Part shown: positions 1 to 5,034 of the stretch, one piece after another
Numbering within the stretch: the first letter of the stretch is position 1
How the letters are laid out: every line of letters starts with the position of its first letter
From: an uncultured Bacteroidota bacterium
GTDB taxonomy: Bacteria > Bacteroidota > Bacteroidia > Chitinophagales > Chitinophagaceae
Direction of reading: 5' to 3'
NCBI GenBank assembly: GCA_946480675.1
Contig: CAMLKS010000183.1
Location: 1-5,757, forward strand
Length of the DNA: 5,757 nt
Position numbers and translations under genes: made by a program
The notes under the pieces: model-generated
The model's database searches: none
Told to the model about the DNA's origin: nothing
Seen by the model: only the letters and a program-made list of their open reading frames with translations

Positions 1-561
1 TTTCAACGCTTCCGGGCCAATCGGCACCAGCCTTTCTTTATTACCCTTGCCTATAATGCGGATAAAACCAACATCTATATACAGGTTGGACAGTGCAAGG
101 CTGGTAAGCTCGCTTACACGCAATCCGCAGCTATACATGGTTTCCAGCATGGCACGGTTTCGTTGCCCCTCAGGCGTACTATGGTCTATAGCTGCAAATA
201 ACTGGTCTATCTCATCTACACTCAGGAAAGACGGCAATGCCCGTTTCAGCTTAGGTGCTTCCAGCAGGGCTGTCGGGTCTTTGCTTATCACTTCTTCTAA
301 AAGCAGGTACCTGAAAAAAGACTTGATACCGCTGATAACCCGCGCCTGCGTGCCGGCCGATAACTCCAGCTCATGTATATGCACCAGGAAAGACTGCAGA
401 TGCGACAATTCAATTGCATGTACGCCCAACCCTGCATGTGCTGCACGTATATAATCGCCCAGCATTTCTGCATCGTGCAGGTAAGCTTCTATGGTATTAT
501 CGGCCATAGAGCGTTCCAACTGTAAGTAAGCTTTAAACCCCTTCAGGTAGGCATCCCACAC
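1..561 (-). CDS. xerD: Tyrosine recombinase XerD, N-terminal part (runs off the window)
   Basis: XerD works with a partner recombinase at dif sites to resolve chromosome dimers before cell division. Only the first 187 residues are present. Residues 1-90 form the SAM-like core-binding domain, including the family-typical start WDAYLKGFKAYLQLERS. The catalytic domain begins near residue 105. CGLRVSEL contains the first catalytic Arg at residue 148, and GKGNKER contains the beta-hairpin Lys at 172. From memory these are the same numbers as E. coli XerD R148 and K172, which supports the GTG start at 559-561. The HxxR box and nucleophilic Tyr lie beyond the edge. No ATG precedes the conserved N-terminus, and the in-frame stop of the upstream marR lies only five codons before the GTG. 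Twelve bases separate the two genes, so co-transcription with marR is likely. XerC or a phage-type integrase is less likely, given the residue numbering and the housekeeping setting. Confidence 0.93.
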   Translation of the reverse strand, partial: MWDAYLKGFKAYLQLERSMADNTIEAYLHDAEMLGDYIRAAHAGLGVHAIELSHLQSFLVHIHELELSAGTQARVISGIKSFFRYLLLEEVISKDPTALLEAPKLKRALPSFLSVDEIDQLFAAIDHSTPEGQRNRAMLETMYSCGLRVSELTSLALSNLYIDVGFIRIIGKGNKERLVPIGPEALK

Positions 562-573
562 TACTCGTATGCT

Positions 574-1032
574 TTATTCGTTTCTCAAAATGTCTAACCA
601 TTCACTCAGCGTTCTTGCTTCATCCTTCTTCAGGTTTTTGGCAATGCTATGCATATAATCTCCAATAACAGGATCCAGCTGCGTAAGAAGCGCCAGTCCC
701 TTTTCTGTAATGGTGAGGTCCACCATACGCCGGTTTTCTTTAGTTTGCGTACGTTGTACCAGCCCCTTCTCCACCAGCTTATCTACCAGCCTCGATACGT
801 TCGACATGCGTTGCAGCATCCTGTTTTGCACGGCAAACATATTGATGGGTTCACCATGCTGCCCCCTCAGTATGCGCAACACATTATACTGTGGTTCTGA
901 TATGCCGTAGGGCTTCAATAGCTTGGTTATCCTGCTTACCAGCCAGCTACCGGTATACATGATGCTGAGCAGCGCACGGTTGTACGGGTCTTTTATCGGC
1001 TTGGTAATAAGCAGTTCTTCAATTGTTGGCAT
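574..1032 (-). CDS. MarR-family winged-helix transcriptional regulator
   Basis: This is a 152-residue dimeric DNA-binding regulator of the usual MarR length. Residues 17-42 form the N-terminal dimerisation helix. GISEPQYNVLRIL at 43-55 is the typical MarR entry into the wHTH. The recognition helix lies within 71-92 (QRMSNVSRLVDKLVEKGLV), and the wing is 94-112 (TKENRRMVDLTITEKG), where the Arg pair R101/R102 stands at the usual DxR position. Residues 113-152 are C-terminal dimerisation helices. The gene ends 12 bases before the GTG of xerD and in the same frame. It diverges from aroQ across a 70-base gap that holds a small palindrome, which could be its own operator. MarR proteins commonly respond to small aromatic or oxidative ligands, but the sequence does not show the ligand or regulon. 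No cysteine is present, so a thiol-based OhrR-type redox switch is unlikely. Confidence 0.9.
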   Translation of the reverse strand: MPTIEELLITKPIKDPYNRALLSIMYTGSWLVSRITKLLKPYGISEPQYNVLRILRGQHGEPINMFAVQNRMLQRMSNVSRLVDKLVEKGLVQRTQTKENRRMVDLTITEKGLALLTQLDPVIGDYMHSIAKNLKKDEARTLSEWLDILRNE

Positions 1033-1050
1033 GGGGTGGCGATTGTATGA

Positions 1051-1062
1051 TGTAAAAATACA
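1051..1062. promoter_or_regulatory. Small palindrome in the marR/aroQ divergent gap, candidate MarR operator
   Basis: TGTA-AAAA-TACA is a perfect 4+4 inverted repeat. A further TGTAT at 1044-1048 can pair with the ATACA at 1058-1062. It lies 18 bases upstream of the marR start and 40 bases upstream of the aroQ start. On the minus strand it overlaps TATTTTTA, a one-mismatch version of the Bacteroidota -7 box. Autoregulation at such a site is typical of MarR proteins, but the palindrome is short, AT-rich and could be chance. Confidence 0.25.
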
Positions 1063-1102
1063 CTCTTCGCTTTTTATTATCTTGCCTTAAATTATAAAAA
1101 AC

Positions 1103-1543
1103 ATGCTGCAGATTGCTATTGTAAACGGCCCCAACCTGAACCTGCTCGGCACCAGGGAGACAGATATATACGGCAACGAGTCGTTTGAAAGCTACCTGGA
1201 GCAGTTGAAAACGCAATTTGCAGGTATCTCATTCAGTTATTATCAAAGCAATGTGGAAGGCGAGCTTATCAACTACCTACATAGCTGCCGCGGTAAGGTG
1301 CAAGGCATTATACTGAATGGCGGCGCGTATACACACACCAGCATTGCCATTGCCGATGCGATAGCTGCCATAGGCATACCTGTGGTGGAAGTACATATAT
1401 CCAACATCTATGCCCGCGAGGCTTATCGTAAAAATTCTTATACCGCATCTAAATGCGTAGGTTGCATTACAGGGCTGGGCATGAAAGGCTATGCGCTCGC
1501 TGCGCAATATTTCGCTGATACTTTATCCCCTGAAACCGCGTAG
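1103..1543 (+). CDS. aroQ: Type II 3-dehydroquinate dehydratase
   Basis: This cytoplasmic dodecameric enzyme removes water from 3-dehydroquinate to give 3-dehydroshikimate, step three of the shikimate pathway. The 146-residue protein has full family length. The N-terminal signature NGPNLNLLGTRE spans 8-19 with the active-site Arg at 18, and the catalytic Tyr is Y23 in DIYG. The substrate loop is NGGAYTHTS at 72-80 with N72 and H78; many homologues have NPGAYTHTS, so the Pro is replaced by Gly. VEVHISNIYARE holds E96 and H98, and R109 in EAYRKNSYT matches the substrate-binding Arg. All expected catalytic positions are present, so it should be active. The ATG sits at the start of the conserved first strand (MLQIAIVNGPN). 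The gene is divergent from marR, and its last 21 bases overlap the end of fmt on the other strand. Confidence 0.96.
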   Translation: MLQIAIVNGPNLNLLGTRETDIYGNESFESYLEQLKTQFAGISFSYYQSNVEGELINYLHSCRGKVQGIILNGGAYTHTSIAIADAIAAIGIPVVEVHISNIYAREAYRKNSYTASKCVGCITGLGMKGYALAAQYFADTLSPETA

Positions 1544-2458
1544 AAAGGACTCCATATCCATCCGCTTTTTACCTTCCTGCTGCACTTCATCTACATACAG
1601 CCAGCCATCACTTGCTGCAAAGCGCATAAAAGTCTTATTATCGGTATGCATGGTGCCGGCAGGTAGGTGGTGCGCATCATCCAGCAGGTAGTGGGCATGG
1701 TATATCTTCAAAAACTTATCCTGCAGCATGGTATAGGCTGCAGGTACGGGCGATAGTCCCCTGATGAGATTATGGATATGTTCTACCGGCTGGTGCCAGT
1801 TGATGTGTGTATGCTCTTTGAATATTTTAGGTGCGTGCTTCAGTTCGCCTTCTGCTACGTCTGCCTGTGCTACTTCCTCCAAAGTACCGGCAGCAAGCCC
1901 TTCAACCGTTTCTACCAGCAGCCTGCCACCTTCGTGCATCAGCTTTTGATATAAGGTGCCAATATTATCGTCAGGTTCTATAGCTACCTTATGCTGCAGC
2001 AGTATGTTTCCTGTATCTATTTCATGCTGCAGCTTGAAGGTGGTAACGCCGGTTTCTTTTTCACCATTAATGATAGCCCAGTTGATAGGCGCAGCACCAC
2101 GGTATTGCGGCAGCAGGGAAGCATGCACATTGATAGTGCCCATAGGCGGCATATTCCACACCACTTCCGGCAACATACGGAAGGCTACTACCACGTGCAG
2201 GTCGGCACCCAACGCTTTTAGCTCAGCTACAAACTCAGGGTTTTTCAGTTTTTCAGGTTGCAGTATTGGCAGATTTTTTGCCAGTGCATACTCTTTCACA
2301 GCCGATGCCTGCAATTGCTTGCCCCTACCTGCAGGCTTATCGGGAGCGGTAACTACGGCTACTACATTGGCACCCGCATGCATCAGTGCATCGAGCGATG
2401 CAACAGCAAAATCTGGCGTGCCGAAAAAAACGATCTTCAAGTCCGGGAACGATGGCAT
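1523..2458 (-). CDS. fmt: Methionyl-tRNA formyltransferase
   Basis: Fmt transfers a formyl group from 10-formyltetrahydrofolate to Met-tRNA(fMet) for translation initiation. The catalytic domain begins with LKIVFFGTPDFAVASL near residue 7. A folate/tRNA loop follows with APDKPAGRGKQ at 38-48. The active site is complete: N110 and H112 in NVHASLLPQYRG and D148 in EIDTGNIL. The OB-fold tRNA-binding domain takes up roughly residues 208-311 and contains INWHQPVEHIHNLIRGLSP. I start at the ATG at 2456-2458, giving 311 residues. An in-frame ATG seven codons upstream (2479) would add MFLVLCP, which the family does not need, and it lies upstream of a good -7 box at 2465-2472 and so would not be in that transcript. 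The 3' end overlaps aroQ convergently by 21 bases. Confidence 0.95.
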   Translation of the reverse strand: MPSFPDLKIVFFGTPDFAVASLDALMHAGANVVAVVTAPDKPAGRGKQLQASAVKEYALAKNLPILQPEKLKNPEFVAELKALGADLHVVVAFRMLPEVVWNMPPMGTINVHASLLPQYRGAAPINWAIINGEKETGVTTFKLQHEIDTGNILLQHKVAIEPDDNIGTLYQKLMHEGGRLLVETVEGLAAGTLEEVAQADVAEGELKHAPKIFKEHTHINWHQPVEHIHNLIRGLSPVPAAYTMLQDKFLKIYHAHYLLDDAHHLPAGTMHTDNKTFMRFAASDGWLYVDEVQQEGKKRMDMESFLRGFRG

Positions 2459-2464
2459 AGGGCA

Positions 2465-2496
2465 CAAAACTAAAAACATTATGGCATGATATTAAA
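2465..2496 (-). promoter_or_regulatory. Bacteroidota-type promoter of fmt
   Basis: On the minus strand TAGTTTTG (2472 down to 2465) matches the Bacteroidota -7 consensus TAnnTTTG exactly. GTTTA lies a 20-base spacer upstream, with TTTA at 2496-2493 fitting the -33 consensus TTTG in three of four positions. Transcription would start around 2458-2461, at or just before the ATG of fmt, giving a leaderless or very short-leader mRNA. The motif match is seen directly; the start site is inferred. Confidence 0.6.
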
Positions 2497-2512
2497 CTTA
2501 ACTACTTTCAGA

Positions 2513-2526
2513 TAGTCTATATACTA
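2513..2526. promoter_or_regulatory. Inverted repeat upstream of the ECF sigma gene
   Basis: TAGT-CTATAT-ACTA forms 4+4 inverted arms in the 85-base gap between fmt and the sigma gene, ending 17 bases before the sigma ATG. I find no clear TAnnTTTG box for the sigma gene in this gap, which would fit a non-housekeeping or autoregulated promoter. The repeat is short and AT-rich, so it is only a weak candidate. Confidence 0.15.
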
Positions 2527-2543
2527 ATTAACAGCCCCGAAAC

Positions 2544-3113
2544 ATGGCCCAAACGGCTATACAAATAGAAGACAACGTAATATTGGCGTCTTTCAAAAGT
2601 GAACAAACACGGGAGATGGCCTTTACACAACTGGTGCAGAAATACCAGGAGAAGCTGTATTGGCACATCAGGCGAATGGTAGTAGAACATGAAGACACAA
2701 ACGATATATTGCAGAATGTATTCATTAAAGTGTGGAAGAACCTGGGTGATTTTCGTGAGGAAGCCAACCTGTACACCTGGCTATACCGCATAGCTACTAA
2801 TGAAACGCTGACATGGATAGACCAGCAAAAACGCCGCGCATCGGCATCATTATCCGACCATGAAACGGCGCTGGAAAATAAGCTGGTAGCACAGAAAGGA
2901 TTTGACGCGCAGAAGATAGAATGGAAACTGCAGCAGGCAATACAGGCACTACCTGAAAAACAGCGCATTGTCTTCAACCTGCGGTATTATGATGAAATGC
3001 CTTATGAAGAAATGGCTACGGTGCTGGATACATCGGCAGGCGCGCTAAAGGCATCTTACCACCATGCGGTAAAAAAAGTAGAAGCATTCCTGCTGGGGGA
3101 GTTAAACCAATAA
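2544..3113 (+). CDS. ECF-type RNA polymerase sigma factor
   Basis: This 189-residue extracytoplasmic-function sigma factor would direct RNA polymerase to a dedicated promoter set. Sigma region 2 spans about 25-98. It includes the core-binding helix DTNDILQNVFIKVWKNL at 51-67 and the -10-melting segment around LYTWLYRIATNETLTWI. A linker of about 30 residues without region 3 follows. Sigma region 4 covers about 128-183, with LPEKQRIVFNLRYYDEMPYEEMA leading into the helix-turn-helix and the DNA-recognition helix SAGALKASYHHAVKKVEAF. Two-domain organisation and length are typical of ECF factors. No C-terminal extension (as in ECF41) is present. It heads a tight three-gene unit: 23 bases to the membrane protein, then 16 bases to the exported protein. 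That arrangement points to control by sequestration at the membrane. Target genes cannot be read from this window. No strong ribosome-binding site is seen, as usual in Bacteroidota. Confidence 0.93.
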   Translation: MAQTAIQIEDNVILASFKSEQTREMAFTQLVQKYQEKLYWHIRRMVVEHEDTNDILQNVFIKVWKNLGDFREEANLYTWLYRIATNETLTWIDQQKRRASASLSDHETALENKLVAQKGFDAQKIEWKLQQAIQALPEKQRIVFNLRYYDEMPYEEMATVLDTSAGALKASYHHAVKKVEAFLLGELNQ

Positions 3114-3136
3114 TACATTATAAAGTCTAACTATAA

Positions 3137-3811
3137 ATGACACGGAGCAACGACATAGTGAATGAGTTGAGAGAGCTAAACAGCAGGCTTGCTGATATGC
3201 CGCGTCATATGCCATATTATGTGCCACAAGGCTATTTTGAGGCATTGACTGATAATGTATTAGATACCACCCGACTGGCACATGCACCGGAACCAACGTT
3301 CAGCATACGTAAAAACATGCCTTTTGAAATGCCGCAAGGCTATTTTGAAAGCCTGGCAGCCAATATGCTGAACAAAGCAGCAAGTGAGCTGCCTATCGAT
3401 AAACCTAATCCATATACCACACCTACAGGATATTTTGAAAACCTGCCGCAACAGGTATTGCAAGCGGTGAAACAGGCAGATAAGCCAACAACGAAAGTAC
3501 TACCGCTGGGCAACCGGATATGGAAAAATGTGCGCTGGGCCGCAGCAGCGGTGCTGATGATAGGCCTGGGCATGGGCGGGTATACCATATACAACAACCA
3601 AAAACAACCGTCCATATCGGCACAATTGGCAGCGTTGCCGCAAGATGCTATTAATGATTATATAGTGCAGCATATTGATGAATTTGATACAGATATGCTG
3701 GTAAGTAACTTAAGCACTGAAGGCTTACACAACCTGACGAATGAAATATCTGAACAGGATATACTAAACTACCTGGATGAAAGTGAGGGCGAACAACCCA
3801 TTGTGAATTAA
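3137..3811 (+). CDS. Single-pass membrane protein with three PxGYFExL repeats, candidate anti-sigma factor
   Basis: I do not recognise a named family. The 224-residue protein has three parts. The cytoplasmic N-terminus (1-131) begins with a short charged helix (NELRELNSRLADM) and carries three copies of a motif: MPYYVPQGYFEALTDNVL at 25-42, MPFEMPQGYFESLAANML at 61-78 and NPYTTPTGYFENLPQQVL at 91-108. One transmembrane helix follows at about 132-152, with R127, K130 and R133 in front of it, so the N-terminus should be inside. The acidic C-terminal tail (153-224) would be periplasmic and is rich in Asp, Glu and Asn. There is no signal peptide and no zinc-finger HxxxCxxC, so it is not a classical ZAS anti-sigma factor, nor does it resemble FecR. 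Its place directly after an ECF sigma gene and before an exported protein suggests an anti-sigma factor. That role is inferred from context and topology. Confidence 0.72.
   Translation: MTRSNDIVNELRELNSRLADMPRHMPYYVPQGYFEALTDNVLDTTRLAHAPEPTFSIRKNMPFEMPQGYFESLAANMLNKAASELPIDKPNPYTTPTGYFENLPQQVLQAVKQADKPTTKVLPLGNRIWKNVRWAAAAVLMIGLGMGGYTIYNNQKQPSISAQLAALPQDAINDYIVQHIDEFDTDMLVSNLSTEGLHNLTNEISEQDILNYLDESEGEQPIVN
3209..3460 (+). repeat. Three degenerate coding repeats (PxGYFExL motif)
   Basis: The repeats start at 3209, 3317 and 3407, with periods of 36 and 30 codons, each about 18 codons long. Shared residues are an N-terminal Pro, an aromatic two positions before the middle (YY, F, Y), then P-x-G-Y-F-E-x-L and a terminal hydrophobic pair (VL or ML). 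The DNA core GGCTATTTTGA is identical in the first two copies, and the third reads GGATATTTTGA. Changes elsewhere keep the protein motif, so this looks like an old duplication held by selection on the protein. Confidence 0.85.
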
Positions 3812-3827
3812 TATATTGCAGAAAGAA

Positions 3828-4250
3828 ATGAAACAGTTAATAAATATTATCGTATTGATGGTGTTGAGTTGTACCACATTGCTGGCACAGCCAAAGGGAG
3901 AAAGGTTTGAAAAGATACATGCGATAAAAGTGGCTTATATCACCGACAAAATAAACCTGACACCTGAACAGGCTGAACGCTTCTGGCCGGTGTATAACCG
4001 CTATGGCGATGAGATGCGCGCCGTACGTAGGGCTTATAAAGAGCAACAGGGAAACGCTATGCGCAGCATAGATGAAGATATTGAAGCGCAAGAGAAAATA
4101 CTGAACCTGCGCAAAAAGTATAAAGACGAGTTTCTGAAAGTTATCTCTGCACAACAGCTATCGCAACTGTATGATGCCGAGCGCGAGTTTAAAAAAATGC
4201 TGATACAGCAACTGAAACAGCGCCGCGGCAACCCTAACGAAAAGCGCTGA
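3828..4250 (+). CDS. Exported helical protein, Spy/CpxP-like candidate sensor of the ECF system
   Basis: The 140-residue protein starts at the ATG 3828-3830, which begins a signal peptide (MKQLINIIVLMVLSCTTLLAQ); an upstream in-frame TTG would add four residues of no evident use. Signal peptidase I cleavage near LLAQ at 20-21 is likely. A lipobox reading (VLSC, Cys15) is possible but weaker. The mature part is almost all helical and strongly charged. LTPEQAERFWPVYNRY at 44-59 is an LTxxQ-type motif as in Spy/CpxP/ZraP proteins, and ISAQQLSQLYDAE is a second similar helix start near the C-terminus. Similar small proteins beside Bacteroidota ECF genes are often annotated 'sensor of ECF-type sigma factor'. 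As the third gene after sigma and a membrane protein, it probably acts in the periplasm to pass a signal to the anti-sigma candidate. It has a single His (H31), so a CnrX-like metal site is not apparent. Confidence 0.8.
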   Translation: MKQLINIIVLMVLSCTTLLAQPKGERFEKIHAIKVAYITDKINLTPEQAERFWPVYNRYGDEMRAVRRAYKEQQGNAMRSIDEDIEAQEKILNLRKKYKDEFLKVISAQQLSQLYDAEREFKKMLIQQLKQRRGNPNEKR

Positions 4251-4257
4251 TTACAGC
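4246..4257. terminator. Tiny stem-loop across two abutting stop codons, weak terminator candidate
   Basis: GCTG-ATTA-CAGC forms a 4-bp stem with a 4-base loop. It covers the TGA of the sensor gene (4248-4250) and the TAA of the opposing hydrolase gene (4251-4253). On the minus strand it is followed by GCTTTT; on the plus strand there is no T run. The stem is too short to be convincing on its own, but there is no other spacer between these convergent genes. Confidence 0.15.
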
Positions 4258-4997
4258 CTGGCTACGGGTGTTTGCACATCGTGATAAAACAGGAATTGCC
4301 AACCTTCAGCTATGCCCTGCTCTGCATATTGTTCACGTAATTGCATTGCTTTTTTGCCATCATAATCGTACTTGGCCACGTATTTTATCTTCATCTGCTT
4401 TAGCTGTGGGGCTTCATCACCACCAAAGAAGATTTTATCCGTGCCATCATCTATCAGGTACACAATATGCTGCGGGCTATGACCGCCTGAATGCGTGAAG
4501 GTGATATAACCATCTATGGTACCGGTTTCCCCATCCAGCCATTGCACTTGCGATGAGGATAGCAGGGGTTCTATTTCTTCGGGTTGAAAGGAAGGGTAAC
4601 CTGTTGCCAGAGCAAAATCGGCCTCCGGCCTGTACACATAATAAGCAGCATTGGGGAAAGTGGTCTTTACAACACCATTGGCATCTTTATATATCACGCC
4701 ACCAGCGTGGTCTTTATGCAGGTGCGACATCAATACTTTCGTTACATCTTCCGGTTCGTAACCCAGTGCGCGCAGGTTGTTGTGTATCTGCATTTCACCA
4801 TTTGCTGCCTTGAAGCCAAGCCCGGTATCCAGCACCATTACATCTTTATCTGTCACTACCAGGAAGGGTAGAATTTCTACCAGTAAAGACCCTGTAGGGC
4901 GGTTGGTCAATTCATCATTCTGCAAACTAAACGGAACAAACTGTTTATCGTGCCCTACCGTAAAAACACCTTCGGATAATGGAAATATTTTAGCCAC
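4251..4997 (-). CDS. Metallo-beta-lactamase-fold hydrolase, lactonase-like
   Basis: This 248-residue cytoplasmic enzyme has no signal peptide. It has a full set of metal ligands for a two-metal MBL-fold hydrolase: H92, H94, D96 and H97 in SHLHKDHAGG, H173 in HSGGHSPQH, D194 in FFGGDEAP and H239 in FYHDVQ. D57 in VLDTGLG is the usual first-strand Asp. The spacing and the C-terminal HD resemble the N-acyl-homoserine lactonase (AiiA/AttM) group of the superfamily, but many relatives act on other lactones, esters or unknown substrates, so I name no substrate. The start is GTG at 4995-4997; no in-frame ATG lies nearby. A perfect -7 box sits four bases upstream. It follows rodA by 37 bases on the same strand, so read-through from rodA is also possible. 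Its stop codon abuts that of the convergent sensor gene. Confidence 0.87.
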   Translation of the reverse strand: MAKIFPLSEGVFTVGHDKQFVPFSLQNDELTNRPTGSLLVEILPFLVVTDKDVMVLDTGLGFKAANGEMQIHNNLRALGYEPEDVTKVLMSHLHKDHAGGVIYKDANGVVKTTFPNAAYYVYRPEADFALATGYPSFQPEEIEPLLSSSQVQWLDGETGTIDGYITFTHSGGHSPQHIVYLIDDGTDKIFFGGDEAPQLKQMKIKYVAKYDYDGKKAMQLREQYAEQGIAEGWQFLFYHDVQTPVARL

Positions 4998-5001
4998 GGC
5001 G

Positions 5002-5009
5002 CAAAATTA
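5002..5009 (-). promoter_or_regulatory. Promoter -7 box of the MBL hydrolase gene
   Basis: On the minus strand TAATTTTG matches the Bacteroidota -7 consensus TAnnTTTG exactly and lies four bases before the GTG start codon. At a 19-21 base spacing I find no TTTG-like -33 element, so it is weaker than the fmt promoter. If active, it would give a leaderless mRNA and would separate this gene from rodA. Confidence 0.4.
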
Positions 5010-5034
5010 CGTCTTATTCCATAAGGTTCGTTTA

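Noticed and set aside
47..454. 135-codon open frame on the plus strand at the left edge
   Set aside because: It is antisense to xerD, whose catalytic residues are clear in the other strand. No family features are visible.
1..561. xerD as part of a phage or integrative element
   Set aside because: Residue numbering matches housekeeping XerD, and the neighbours are core genes. No att-like repeats or mobile genes are seen.
2459..2479. Seven-codon N-terminal extension of Fmt (MFLVLCP)
   Set aside because: It is not needed by the fold and overlaps the promoter -7 box at 2465-2472, so it is probably upstream of the transcription start.
1956..2489. 177-codon open frame on the plus strand inside fmt
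   Set aside because: It is entirely antisense to a clear fmt gene, has low-complexity Ser/Cys/Ala-rich translation and no recognisable motif. It is a shadow frame.
2528..2977. 149-codon open frame on the minus strand across the sigma gene
   Set aside because: The Cys/Ser-rich translation has no domain and lies opposite a well-supported ECF sigma factor.
3816..3827. TTG start four codons upstream in the exported protein gene
   Set aside because: The ATG at 3828 gives a normal signal peptide start (MKQLINII) and fits the position after the preceding stop better.
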